Below are positions 1 to 6,776 of a DNA stretch of 15,764 nt, piece after piece; the stretch's first letter is position 1; each line of letters begins with the position of its first letter. The stretch is taken from assembly GCA_023415495.1 (NCBI GenBank), contig JAEZKK010000032.1, forward strand, positions 1 through 15,764, written 5' to 3'. The notes beneath the pieces are model-generated. The model was not told the origin of the DNA. It saw nothing but the letters and a program-made list of their open reading frames with translations, and searched no databases. This DNA is from Bacteroidota bacterium. Its GTDB lineage: Bacteria > Bacteroidota > Bacteroidia > Bacteroidales > P3. The position numbers and the translations under genes are program-made.

Positions 1-272
1 ATAAATTTTTATCAAGGAAAAAAATAAAAAGACTTGGTTTATTTCGAAAAAGGTCGAATGTTGAGGTTTTTCATCGAAATATTAGAAATTTATTATGAGT
101 AATTAACTATTATTTCTTTCCTCTTGGGCTGAGGGTTTGGAATTTGCAAATTTCAAGAGCTTATCATATTAACCATATTTAACAGCAAAACCTGCATAAT
201 GTTATCAAAATGTAGGTTTTCGCCTGTTTATGTTAAAATCATTCTTTATCCTCTTTCTCTATGTCCAAAATC
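1..272 (+). repeat. Left arm of a ~272-bp inverted repeat
   Basis: Read as its reverse complement, this stretch aligns by eye almost end to end with 15405-15675. The outer 57 bases (1-57 against 15619-15675) differ at about one position. The hairpin block (about 140-272) is also highly similar, and the middle (about 60-125) is more diverged. The match runs to base 1, so the repeat may continue outside the window. It has no ORF of useful length and no transposase. A dispersed intergenic element, or an arm that can mediate inversion, are both possible. Confidence 0.9.
181..228. repeat. Hairpin inside left repeat arm
   Basis: The arm AACAGCAAAACCTGCAT (181-197) pairs with ATGTAGGTTTTCGCCTGTT (210-228) around a 12-base loop, with a two-base bulge and one G-T position. 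The right repeat arm has the same hairpin (15448-15495) with a fully paired inner stem. Its retention in both copies suggests that the structure matters. No T-run follows, so it is not a classic terminator. Confidence 0.6.
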
Positions 273-367
273 AATAGAAAAATTGTTTGATGATAAATTT
301 CTGAATCTCAATTAAGGTGAATCTTTGACAAAGTCAGGAATTTTTTTCGGCGTATCTTTTACCAAAG

Positions 368-399
368 TTTCACTTATATGAAAAAAATCCCTATCTTTG
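368..399 (+). promoter_or_regulatory. Bacteroidota-type promoter for the T9SS protein gene
   Basis: TATCTTTG (392-399) fits the Bacteroidota -7 consensus TAnnTTTG. A TTTC at 368-371, 20 bases upstream, is an acceptable -33 element. The start codon follows about 30 bases after the -7 box, giving a short leader. The assignment rests on consensus match and position only. Confidence 0.6.
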
Positions 400-429
400 G
401 GCTTTCAAATCGTTTAAAAAATTAAGTGT

Positions 430-1845
430 ATGAAAACAAAACAATTATTCTTTTTAGCAGTATTATTTATTTCCTCTATTTGTCAAGCACAGATAAATAC
501 ACTCTTTCTGAGTGATAGTGCTTTAATTAAAGGTATTACATCTGATAAATTCTCATATAAGATAGACAATCTTGATAATGATGGTTATTGGTCTAAGCTT
601 GGAGATTACTATGTCAATTATGATGACAACCTAAATATTCTCAATACCTTTACTTCAAACAATCAATTCTATCATAAATTTAATAATAAATTTTATTCAA
701 TCAATTCAGGTTCTCATATAGACTATATTACTGATACTTTATATCCTAATCAACAATTTCCCTACCCTATAATTGATTCTGTTTATTTATCCTTTTCAGA
801 TCTTAATGGTAATTATTCTTATGTGAATATTAATGATAGTAATGCTATTTATTTTAATTATCATATTTCTTTTCTAAAGAATAGAGCTTTATATGCAGTT
901 GCTTCAATTCCTTTCGATAAATATTATACAAATACAGATGACACTAATAAATTCAAATTAGTTACAATTGATACTACTGGAAATATTGTTAATAGCAGAA
1001 CTTATGACACTTATGTTAAGAGAATATCTGTTATTGAGCAGGGAAATAATATTATGGTAGGTGCTTATTTGTTAGATAAAAGTTCTGTGTTATACTATAT
1101 CGATAATCAAACCTTAGATATCGTTGATAGTATGAGATATAGTTTTTCAGATAATTTAAAGGCTATAAATGATAGTATCATTATTTCACAAGGAGATAAC
1201 GCTCATTATTATATTTATAATACTCGTTCTAAAACCATAGACAGTCTTTATTATAGACAAGATTCTTGGAGTGAATATGTTAATGCCTACCCTTTCCTTC
1301 CAATTTCTAATATACTTATTGATGCAAGAAGTGTAGATTCAATTGTTTATGCTTATCGTATGGAAGCTTATCCTTCTCATGTAGAACTTGGAATAAAGAT
1401 AGATAATTTCAGCAAAGATGGATTTAATTTTAGAAGGATGTTTAATGGATTTGAACCAAATATGGGAAAAAATATTCGTGGGATTACATGCACAAATGAT
1501 GGAGGTATAATATTTACAATAAACACAGTAGATAATATTTATAACTTTATTAATTCATATTTGCTAAAGTATGATTCAAAAGGTTTGTTAAGTATAGCAA
1601 GTGTAAATCCTAATGAGGTTAAAATTATTGCATATCCTAACCCAACAAAAGACTATATTAATATCACTTCATCATCCTTAATTAAAACAATTCAAATATA
1701 TAATATTCTCGGACAAGAGGTTTACTCATCGAAAGTAAATAGCAAACAAAAACAAATAGATGTTATCAAATTCCCAAAAGGTAATTACATCGCTAAAGTA
1801 AAAACTGATAATGGTGAAGTAAGTAAGAAATTTATTGTGGAATAA
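430..1845 (+). CDS. Secreted protein with T9SS type A sorting domain, function unknown
   Basis: This 471-residue protein has a classical Sec signal peptide (basic MKTK, a hydrophobic stretch, then a likely cut after CQA near residue 20). It ends in a type A T9SS C-terminal sorting domain (about residues 395-471). Visible sorting-domain motifs are YPNP (402-405), the IYNILGQEV segment (423-431), and a terminal KKFIVE. Such proteins cross the outer membrane through the type IX system, and the domain is usually removed during surface attachment or release. The middle (20-395) is rich in Asn, Asp, Tyr and Ser, with short alternating strands suggestive of a beta-propeller or beta-sandwich. I recognise no catalytic motif. 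The ATG start is set by the signal peptide and the promoter at 392-399. The gene stands alone and is followed by a decayed region. Confidence 0.85.
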   Translation: MKTKQLFFLAVLFISSICQAQINTLFLSDSALIKGITSDKFSYKIDNLDNDGYWSKLGDYYVNYDDNLNILNTFTSNNQFYHKFNNKFYSINSGSHIDYITDTLYPNQQFPYPIIDSVYLSFSDLNGNYSYVNINDSNAIYFNYHISFLKNRALYAVASIPFDKYYTNTDDTNKFKLVTIDTTGNIVNSRTYDTYVKRISVIEQGNNIMVGAYLLDKSSVLYYIDNQTLDIVDSMRYSFSDNLKAINDSIIISQGDNAHYYIYNTRSKTIDSLYYRQDSWSEYVNAYPFLPISNILIDARSVDSIVYAYRMEAYPSHVELGIKIDNFSKDGFNFRRMFNGFEPNMGKNIRGITCTNDGGIIFTINTVDNIYNFINSYLLKYDSKGLLSIASVNPNEVKIIAYPNPTKDYINITSSSLIKTIQIYNILGQEVYSSKVNSKQKQIDVIKFPKGNYIAKVKTDNGEVSKKFIVE

Positions 1846-1866
1846 TTTAATAGTCTTATATAAATA

Positions 1867-1887
1867 TATAGTGCGGGATTGTAAATC
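1867..1887 (+). repeat. 21-bp leader repeat, copy 1
   Basis: This 21-mer matches 2500-2520 at 17 of 21 positions, and three of the four differences are A/G transitions. Each copy lies about 60-70 bases upstream of a short reading frame that begins with a signal peptide, which suggests a duplicated gene-plus-leader unit. The hairpin in this copy is broken in the second. Confidence 0.4.
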
Positions 1888-1889
1888 CC
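1875..1889. terminator. Small perfect hairpin after the T9SS gene
   Basis: GGGATT-GTA-AATCCC forms a perfect 6-bp stem with a 3-base loop, 30 bases after the stop at 1845. There is no clear T-run, so termination is uncertain. It overlaps a 21-bp sequence that recurs in degraded form at 2500-2520. Confidence 0.3.
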
Positions 1890-1944
1890 TTACAAAAGAT
1901 TTAGATAGGATAGTATAAAGATGAAATTAAATAATAGCTCTGTA

Positions 1945-2455
1945 ATGAATAAAGTATTATTTCTTGTAATATTTGTTTTAGTTGGCTTATCTTCCAAGGC
2001 TCAATCTTTGGTGAGTTTCAATTGTGATGAGGTAAAAGTGATTAATAAGTCATTAATTGAAAAAAACACCATTTATTATTAAGAGCGATACAATTAACAA
2101 AGAAATTAATGAAATTGAAAACACATTATATTTTATTAGAAATAGTGATACTATAAAATGTCATTATTTTGGAGATGCAACAGAATGTTTAGATGGTGTA
2201 TACAAAGTTAAGTATAAAAACACTAATGTCTATATAGTGTATTTTTATGAAATGCTTGTAGGATACCAGTATTGTATTATTGTAAGAGAAGATTTGATGA
2301 AAGTTTACAAAACAGATGATTTCAATATTGATCAAGAAGAATTATATGATTTAGATGACGAAAGTATAGATTTTAATTGGAAAAGAATAAAGGCAACAAA
2401 TATTGATAATCCTCAAAAAACAAAATATATTCGTTTCAAAAGATATAAGCCTTAA
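1945..2455 (+). pseudogene. Small secreted protein split by a +1 frameshift in a poly-A run
   Basis: From ATG 1945 (an in-frame ATG at 1921 also exists) the frame reads a signal peptide beginning MNKVLFLVIFVLVGL and ending SSKAQS, then about 20 residues of mature sequence. It hits a stop at about 2080, just after seven A residues (2060-2066). In the next frame an open frame runs to the stop at 2455, about 130 codons. Deleting one A joins them smoothly as ...KSLIEK-TPFIIKSDTINKE..., giving a secreted protein of about 169 residues that is rich in Asp, Lys and Tyr. I recognise no family. The downstream frame has only a TTG (2057) as a nominal start and no signal peptide, so it is unlikely to be a gene alone. 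Alternatives are a sequencing error in the homopolymer or rescue by transcriptional slippage. Confidence 0.6.
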
Positions 2456-2499
2456 GAAATATAAGCAATTATGAATAAGTATCAGATAAAACATAATAA

Positions 2500-2520
2500 T
2501 ATAATGCAGGATTATATATC
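2500..2520 (+). repeat. 21-bp leader repeat, copy 2
   Basis: This is the second copy of the 1867-1887 sequence (17 of 21 identical). It lies upstream of the signal-peptide remnant at 2587. A perfect 12-bp palindrome, GCTTTGCAAAGC, follows at 2530-2541. Confidence 0.4.
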
Positions 2521-2586
2521 GACTTTGTCGCTTTGCAAAGCAAAGAAATCACGCACAACGGAAATATCAATAAAAAAAGAATTAGT

Positions 2587-2694
2587 ATGAAAAAGAAATT
2601 ATTTATTGTAATATTAGTTTTGCTTTGCAATATAGTAGTTGGGCAAGAAAAAGACAGACTTTTTCAATACAGTTTTTATTTGATTTCCCAATAA
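2587..2694 (+). pseudogene. Signal-peptide remnant of a truncated secreted-protein gene
   Basis: ATG 2587 opens a 35-codon frame with a textbook signal peptide: MKKK, then the hydrophobic LFIVILVLLCNIVV, then GQ as a likely cut. About 15 mature residues follow before TAA at 2692-2694. No continuation is visible in the other frames, which are dense in stops up to 2870. It looks like the 5' stub of a decayed gene, perhaps a paralogue of the 1945-2455 gene because both share a similar upstream 21-mer. A genuine tiny exported peptide cannot be excluded. Confidence 0.4.
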
Positions 2695-2873
2695 AAGAAG
2701 AACAAAGAATAATGGATTAGAATACTGATTAATGGATTATAATTACTAAGGCATTATTCTTCTATTTATCATTTACACAGCAAAAAAACCAAATAATAAT
2801 CTAAAAATGGAAATTCCACAATAGCAAAAATAAGACTATAGATTAGAAAATAGTGTTATGTGATTATTTATTT
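2695..2873. other. Non-coding, stop-rich spacer
   Basis: All frames are closed. The 10-mer TAATGGATTA occurs twice (2710-2719 and 2730-2739), 20 bases apart. Nothing else is recognised. It is probably the residue of the decayed gene at 2587. Confidence 0.5.
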
Positions 2874-2905
2874 TTTGTTGGAAAGCATTATTTTCCTTAA
2901 CTTTG
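2874..2905 (+). promoter_or_regulatory. Promoter of the thrS-infC-rpmI-rplT-rplS operon
   Basis: TTTG (2874-2877), a 20-base spacer and TAACTTTG (2898-2905) match the Bacteroidota -33/-7 promoter very well. Transcription would start near 2912, which leaves a leader of about 25 bases before ATG 2936. It also rules out the in-frame TTG at 2903 as the thrS start, because that lies inside the -7 box. Confidence 0.75.
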
Positions 2906-2935
2906 CAACTTAAATTTTTATTTGTAATTTATAAT

Positions 2936-4870
2936 ATGATAAATATAACTTTGCCTGATGGGTCTGTAAAACAGTATCCTAAGGGTAGTAATTCGATGGA
3001 TATTGCTAAAAGTATTAGCGAAAACTTAGCGAGAAATGTGCTTTCTGCAACTGTAAATGATGAGGTTTGGGATGCTAATCGTCCTATTAATGTGGATTCA
3101 ACCGTAAAACTTAATACTTGGAATGATGCTGAGGGTAAGGATACTTTTTGGCATTCTTCTGCTCACTTGCTTGCCTCTGCAATAAGTGAACTTTACCCAA
3201 ATGCTAAGTTTGGTATAGGACCAGCTATTGAAAATGGTTTTTACTACGATATTGATTTTGGTAATGATACTCTTACATCTGATGATTTCAAAGCAATTGA
3301 AGACAAAATGTCTGAATTGGTTAAAGGTGGTATTAGTATTAAGAGAAAAGATATTTCTAAGGCTGATGCTTTAAAACTATTTTCTGAAAGAGGAGAAAAC
3401 TATAAGGTTGAGTTAATTGAGGAATTGGAAGACGGCACTATTACTCTTTATGAAAGCGGTAAGTTTACTGACCTATGCCGTGGACCACATCTTGAGAACT
3501 TTTCGGTTATCAAAGCAATTAAAATCCTTTCCTTAGCAGGAGCTTATTGGAGGGGTGATGAAAAGAGAAAACAGCTTACAAGGGTTTACGGGATAACCTT
3601 CCCAAAGAAAAAAGAACTTGACGAATACATGGAATTCTTGGAAGAAGCGAAGAAGAGAGACCATAGAAGACTTGGGAAAGAATTAGAGCTTTTTATGTTT
3701 TCTCAAACTGTTGGTCAAGGTCTTCCAATGTGGCTACCAAAAGGGGCTGCACTAAGAGAGAGATTAGAGAACTTTTTAAAGAAGGTTCAAAAGGAATATG
3801 GCTACGAGCAGGTAATCACTCCACATATTGGGGATGTAAGTTTATATAAATGCTCAGGACATTATCAAAAATATGGTCAGGATTCATTTAGAACTATTAC
3901 AACTCCATTTGAGGGAGAAGAATATTTCCTTAAACCAATGAATTGTCCTCACCATGTTGAGGTATATAAATTCAAACCACGTTCATATAAGGATTTACCT
4001 GTTCGTCTTGCTGAATTTGGAACAGTTTATCGTTATGAACAAAGTGGAGAATTGCATGGATTGACAAGGGTAAGGTCATTTACTCAGGACGATGCTCATA
4101 TTTTCTGTACTCCAGAACAATTGAAGGAAGAATTTTGTAAGGTTATTGATATAGTGCTTTATATTTTCAAAACTCTTAAGTTTGAAAACTTCACAGCACA
4201 GATTTCTTTAAGAGATATTAATAATAAAGAAAAATATATTGGAAGCGATGAGGCTTGGGAAAAGGCAGAAAATGCAATTATTGAAGCTTCAAAAGAAAGA
4301 GGATTAAATACTGTTACAGAAATTGGAGAAGCTGCTTTCTATGGTCCTAAACTTGACTTTATGGTTAAGGATGCTATTGGTAGAAAATGGCAATTGGGAA
4401 CAATACAAGTAGATTATAATCTTCCAGAAAGATTTGAATTAGAATACACTGGAGCAGACAATCAAAAGCATAGACCAATTATGATTCACCGTGCTCCTTT
4501 TGGCTCAATGGAGAGATTTGTAGCTGTATTAATTGAACATACAGGAGGTAAATTCCCTCTTTGGCTAACACCTGAACAATTTATTATTCTACCAATTAGC
4601 GAAAAATATGAGCTATATTCAAAAAAAGTATTATCTTTGCTCGCTAATTTGGGTCTAAGAGGTAGTATTGACAATAGAAGCGAAAAGACAGGAAAGAAGA
4701 TTCGAGATGCAGAAATTGGGAAAATTCCTTTTATGCTAATTGTTGGAGAAAAAGAAGAGGGTGAAGGACTTGTATCGGTTCGCCGACACACAGAAGGAGA
4801 TTTGGGCTCAATGAAGATTGAAGAATTTGCTGAATTGGTTAACCAAGCAGTTGAAAAAGAATTAGAATAA
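2936..4870 (+). CDS. thrS: Threonine--tRNA ligase
   Basis: This class II aminoacyl-tRNA synthetase charges tRNA-Thr with threonine in the cytoplasm. Its 644 residues are the normal full length. Domains in order: an N-terminal TGS domain (1-62, INITLPDGS); the editing domain with HSSAH (73-77) and CRGPH (181-185), whose His/His/Cys/His set clears mischarged serine; the catalytic core with the zinc ligands Cys337 (MNCP), His388 (DDAHIF) and His518 (IHRAP), motif 2 around RYEQSGELHG (366-375) and motif 3 GSMERF (523-528); and an anticodon-binding domain (about 548-644). ATG 2936 is chosen because it begins the TGS domain and sits just after the promoter at 2874-2905. It is the first gene of the operon, 43 bases before infC. 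No defect is visible. Confidence 0.97.
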   Translation: MINITLPDGSVKQYPKGSNSMDIAKSISENLARNVLSATVNDEVWDANRPINVDSTVKLNTWNDAEGKDTFWHSSAHLLASAISELYPNAKFGIGPAIENGFYYDIDFGNDTLTSDDFKAIEDKMSELVKGGISIKRKDISKADALKLFSERGENYKVELIEELEDGTITLYESGKFTDLCRGPHLENFSVIKAIKILSLAGAYWRGDEKRKQLTRVYGITFPKKKELDEYMEFLEEAKKRDHRRLGKELELFMFSQTVGQGLPMWLPKGAALRERLENFLKKVQKEYGYEQVITPHIGDVSLYKCSGHYQKYGQDSFRTITTPFEGEEYFLKPMNCPHHVEVYKFKPRSYKDLPVRLAEFGTVYRYEQSGELHGLTRVRSFTQDDAHIFCTPEQLKEEFCKVIDIVLYIFKTLKFENFTAQISLRDINNKEKYIGSDEAWEKAENAIIEASKERGLNTVTEIGEAAFYGPKLDFMVKDAIGRKWQLGTIQVDYNLPERFELEYTGADNQKHRPIMIHRAPFGSMERFVAVLIEHTGGKFPLWLTPEQFIILPISEKYELYSKKVLSLLANLGLRGSIDNRSEKTGKKIRDAEIGKIPFMLIVGEKEEGEGLVSVRRHTEGDLGSMKIEEFAELVNQAVEKELE

Positions 4871-4902
4871 AAATACATCAAAAATAGATTATAAATTAAT
4901 AT

Positions 4903-4908
4903 AGGAGG
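4903..4908 (+). promoter_or_regulatory. Strong Shine-Dalgarno AGGAGG deciding the infC start
   Basis: AGGAGG is a full anti-Shine-Dalgarno complement, unusual in Bacteroidota, where most genes lack one. It lies 5 bases before ATT 4914 and 8 bases before ATA 4917. No ATG, GTG or TTG is in frame between the upstream stop (4902) and the TTG at 5031, so this site marks a non-canonical start. Confidence 0.75.
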
Positions 4909-4913
4909 ATTTA

Positions 4914-5471
4914 ATTATAGCAACACACGTTCCTTTCAATAGACAAAGAAAAGGGTATCAACCAAAAGAAGAACTACATAAAATCAATGAGAAAATTGAT
5001 TCACCAGTTGTAAGAGTAGTTGGAGAAAATTTGGAATCTGGCATCTATAATATCAAAGATGCTTTAAGAGTAGCTAATGATTTGGGATTAGACTTAGTCG
5101 AAATCTCACCATCGGCCAACCCACCGGTTTGTAAGGTTATTGATTATCAAAAATTCCTTTACGAACAAAAGAAAAAACAAAAAGAAATCAAGGCAAAGAG
5201 TACCAAGATTGTTGTAAAAGAAATAAGACTTGGACCTCAAACCGACCAACATGACTTTGATTTCAAACTAAAACACGCTATTAAATTTCTACAAGAAGGG
5301 AATAAGGTTAGAGTAGATGTATTTTTTAAAGGTAGAACAATTATATACAAAGAGCAAGGGGAAACCCAATTACTGAAATTTGCCGAAGCATTGTTTGAAT
5401 ACGGGAAACCGGAGATGATGCCTAAATTAGAAGGTAAAAGGATGATAATGATTATTGCTCCAAAGAAATAA
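4914..5471 (+). CDS. infC: Translation initiation factor IF-3, ATT start
   Basis: IF-3 binds the 30S subunit, checks the start codon and initiator tRNA, and prevents premature 50S joining. The protein is about 185 residues. The N-domain carries KINEKI (about 23-28), VVRVVGENLESG and LDLVEISP. A lysine-rich linker (KKKQKEIKAKS) leads to the C-domain with VVKEIRLGPQTDQHDF, VFFKGR and LEGKRMIMIIAPKK. Starting at TTG 5031 would remove about 39 residues including the conserved INEKI segment, so the start must be upstream. The only candidates are ATT 4914 or ATA 4917 behind AGGAGG. An AUU start is the known hallmark of infC in E. coli, where IF-3 represses its own synthesis by rejecting AUU. The same feedback is likely here. 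rpmI follows after 33 bases. Confidence 0.93.
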   Translation: MIATHVPFNRQRKGYQPKEELHKINEKIDSPVVRVVGENLESGIYNIKDALRVANDLGLDLVEISPSANPPVCKVIDYQKFLYEQKKKQKEIKAKSTKIVVKEIRLGPQTDQHDFDFKLKHAIKFLQEGNKVRVDVFFKGRTIIYKEQGETQLLKFAEALFEYGKPEMMPKLEGKRMIMIIAPKK

Positions 5472-5504
5472 TTATAAACAACAAACAAAAAAAAAGGACG
5501 TAAA

Positions 5505-5699
5505 ATGCCAAAAATGAAAACAAAATCCAGTGCGAAAAAGCGTTTCACGCTTACTGGTTCAGGCAAGATTAAGAGAAAGCATGCGTACCATAGTCATATT
5601 CTTACAAAGAAGACGACTAAACAAAAGAGAAATCTTACGCATACAAGTACAGTTAGCGTAGTTGATACGCCACGTATTATGGAAATGCTTTTAAAGTAA
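5505..5699 (+). CDS. rpmI: 50S ribosomal protein bL35
   Basis: A 64-residue, very basic protein of normal length for bL35. It begins with the family signature PKMKTKSSAKKRF, followed by TGSGKIKRKHA and SHILTKKTTKQKR. It is a late-assembling component of the large subunit. A short GGA-containing purine stretch lies upstream of the ATG. It sits between infC and rplT in the order seen across bacteria, so it should be co-transcribed from the thrS promoter. No anomalies are seen. Confidence 0.97.
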   Translation: MPKMKTKSSAKKRFTLTGSGKIKRKHAYHSHILTKKTTKQKRNLTHTSTVSVVDTPRIMEMLLK

Positions 5700-5731
5700 A
5701 TTATTGCCAGAAAAAGGAGTTATTAACCATT

Positions 5732-5770
5732 GTATTTAGCCTAAAAAGATTCCTAAGGGAACGCTAATAC
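5732..5770 (+). promoter_or_regulatory. Stem-loop in the rpmI-rplT spacer, candidate bL20 leader
   Basis: In the 88-base gap before rplT, GTATTTAGC (5732-5740) pairs with GCTAATAC (5763-5770) with one bulged T. A second small hairpin, TTCC/GGAA (5750-5753 and 5758-5761), lies inside. bL20 represses its own operon by binding mRNA structures that mimic 23S rRNA in E. coli and B. subtilis. The position fits such a site, but I did not recognise the known L20 motif, so the role is inferred from position and structure. Confidence 0.35.
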
Positions 5771-5787
5771 AAAAAAAATTAAAAATT

Positions 5788-6138
5788 ATGCCAAGATCAG
5801 TAAATGCCGTTGCTTCGAGAGCACGCAGAAAAAAAATCCTCAAACGTACTAAAGGTTTTTGGGGTAGAGGTAAAAATGTTTGGACTGTTGCAAAGAACAA
5901 ATGGGAAAAAGGACAACAGTACGCTTACCGTGACAGAAAAGTTAAGAAAAGAGAATTCCGTGCATTATGGATTAACCGTATCAATGCGGCTTGCCGTTTA
6001 AACGATGTTTCTTACTCGGTATTCATGGGACAACTTCATAAAAACAACATTGAGCTTAATCGTAAGGTTTTAGCAGATTTAGCAATGAATCATCCTGAAG
6101 CTTTCTCAGCAATTGTTGCAAAAGTGAAGAATAATTAA
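5788..6138 (+). CDS. rplT: 50S ribosomal protein bL20
   Basis: A 116-residue protein of the usual length, needed early in large-subunit assembly, where it binds 23S rRNA. Recognisable segments are the N-terminal PRSVNAVASRARRKKILKR extension with GFWGRGKN, the YAYRDRKVKKREFRALWI core, and the C-terminal globular part with NRINAACRLNDVSYSVFMG. In the best-studied bacteria bL20 also acts as the autorepressor of this operon, and the structured 88-base spacer upstream would be a natural target. rplS begins 34 bases downstream on the same strand. Confidence 0.97.
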   Translation: MPRSVNAVASRARRKKILKRTKGFWGRGKNVWTVAKNKWEKGQQYAYRDRKVKKREFRALWINRINAACRLNDVSYSVFMGQLHKNNIELNRKVLADLAMNHPEAFSAIVAKVKNN

Positions 6139-6172
6139 TCAAATTGTATAATCCCAAAAAAAGAGTAAAGAA

Positions 6173-6526
6173 ATGGGCAAGACAGAATTAATGAAATATG
6201 TTGACAGCTTAAATACAAGAAGAGAATATCCTGAATTTAAGGCTGGAGATACAATAACTGTATCTTATAAAATTGTTGAAGGAAATAAGGAACGTATTCA
6301 GCAATTCCGCGGAGATGTTATCCAACGTTCAGGTTCTGGCATTACAGAAACTTTCACAGTAAGAAAGATGTCTGGAAGTGTTGGAGTAGAAAGAATATTT
6401 CCGTTCTCATCTCCTTTTATAGATGAAATAGTTGTGAACAAACGTGGTGTTGTTCGTAGAGCAAGGATTTTCTATCTAAGAGGATTAACCGGAAAGAAAG
6501 CACGTATCAAAGAAAGAAGATACTAA
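6173..6526 (+). CDS. rplS: 50S ribosomal protein bL19
   Basis: A 117-residue protein of normal length, located at the 30S-50S interface. Visible signatures are FKAGDTITVSYKIVEGNKERIQQFRGDV in two parts (about 22-49), VGVERIFPFSSPFIDEI (about 70-86), and the C-terminal RRARIFYLRGLTGKKARIKERR. In many bacteria rplS lies with rpsP-rimM-trmD. Here it is the last gene of the thrS-infC-rpmI-rplT operon, only 34 bases after rplT, followed by a strong terminator array. The identity is secure. The gene order is what is distinctive. Confidence 0.96.
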   Translation: MGKTELMKYVDSLNTRREYPEFKAGDTITVSYKIVEGNKERIQQFRGDVIQRSGSGITETFTVRKMSGSVGVERIFPFSSPFIDEIVVNKRGVVRRARIFYLRGLTGKKARIKERRY

Positions 6527-6552
6527 GAGCGATTATTTCCTTATGTTTTGAA

Positions 6553-6594
6553 ATTAAAATCAAGAGTTTTAAGATTAGAATCAAGAGTTAGGAA
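6553..6594 (+). repeat. 21-bp imperfect tandem repeat after rplS
   Basis: ATTAAAATCAAGAGTTTTAAG (6553-6573) is followed at once by ATTAGAATCAAGAGTTAGGAA, sharing the 11-mer AATCAAGAGTT at a 21-base period. Its role is unknown. It sits in the spacer between the rplS stop and the terminator array. Confidence 0.5.
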
Positions 6595-6609
6595 ATTATA
6601 ACGCCGTGT

Positions 6610-6708
6610 TTATACCCAAAAAAGTGGCATTTTCAACCCGAAAATGCCACTTTTTCTATACAAAAATGCGGCATTTTCACATCAAAAAAGTGGCATTTTG
6701 GGGTATAA
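6610..6708. repeat. Four-unit palindromic array with exact 22-bp period
   Basis: Four 16-base cores begin at 6618, 6640, 6662 and 6684, exactly 22 bases apart. Units 1 and 4 are identical (AAAAAAGTGGCATTTT). Unit 3 is AAAAATGCGGCATTTT. Unit 2 is the reverse complement (GAAAATGCCACTTTTT). The six-base spacers differ. The whole is bounded by TTATACCC (6610-6617) and its exact complement GGGTATAA (6701-6708). Unit 2 can pair with unit 1 or unit 4, so alternative folds compete. It contains the terminator at 6619-6655. Confidence 0.8.
6619..6655. terminator. Bidirectional intrinsic terminator between rplS and rlmH
   Basis: AAAAAGTGGCATTTTC (6619-6634) and GAAAATGCCACTTTTT (6640-6655) form a perfect 16-bp stem around the loop AACCC. 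The stem has A-runs on one side and T-runs on the other, so it works as a Rho-independent terminator from either direction. This fits its place between the plus-strand ribosomal operon and the minus-strand glucan/rlmH operon, which converge here. Confidence 0.85.
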
Positions 6709-6776
6709 TAACTTGATTATATTTTGCAATAAGGAGGTTTTGGTTTTAAAAGAGGAGATTTTGAGAAGAAATTATC

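Noticed and set aside
2061..2067. A AAA AAC slippery heptamer in the split secreted-protein gene, suggesting programmed -1 frameshifting
   Set aside because: The phase of the heptamer fits, but the downstream coding frame is reached by a +1 (or -2) change, not -1. A one-base homopolymer insertion explains the data better.
2903..2935. Longer thrS starting at TTG 2903
   Set aside because: That codon lies inside the TAACTTTG promoter box, and the extra residues precede the conserved start of the TGS domain at ATG 2936.
4486..4881. 131-codon minus-strand open frame antisense to thrS
   Set aside because: It is fully opposite the conserved thrS catalytic and anticodon domains, has a Ser/Pro-rich shadow composition, no promoter and no recognisable motif.
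5237..5566. 109-codon minus-strand open frame opposite infC/rpmI
   Set aside because: It is a shadow of two certain genes. Its hydrophobic look comes from the complement of lysine-rich codons.
6618..6699. Possible miniature CRISPR array (regular repeats with distinct spacers)
   Set aside because: The repeats are only 16 bp, one is inverted, the spacers are 6 bp, and no cas genes are near. It is better described as a phased palindromic/terminator array.
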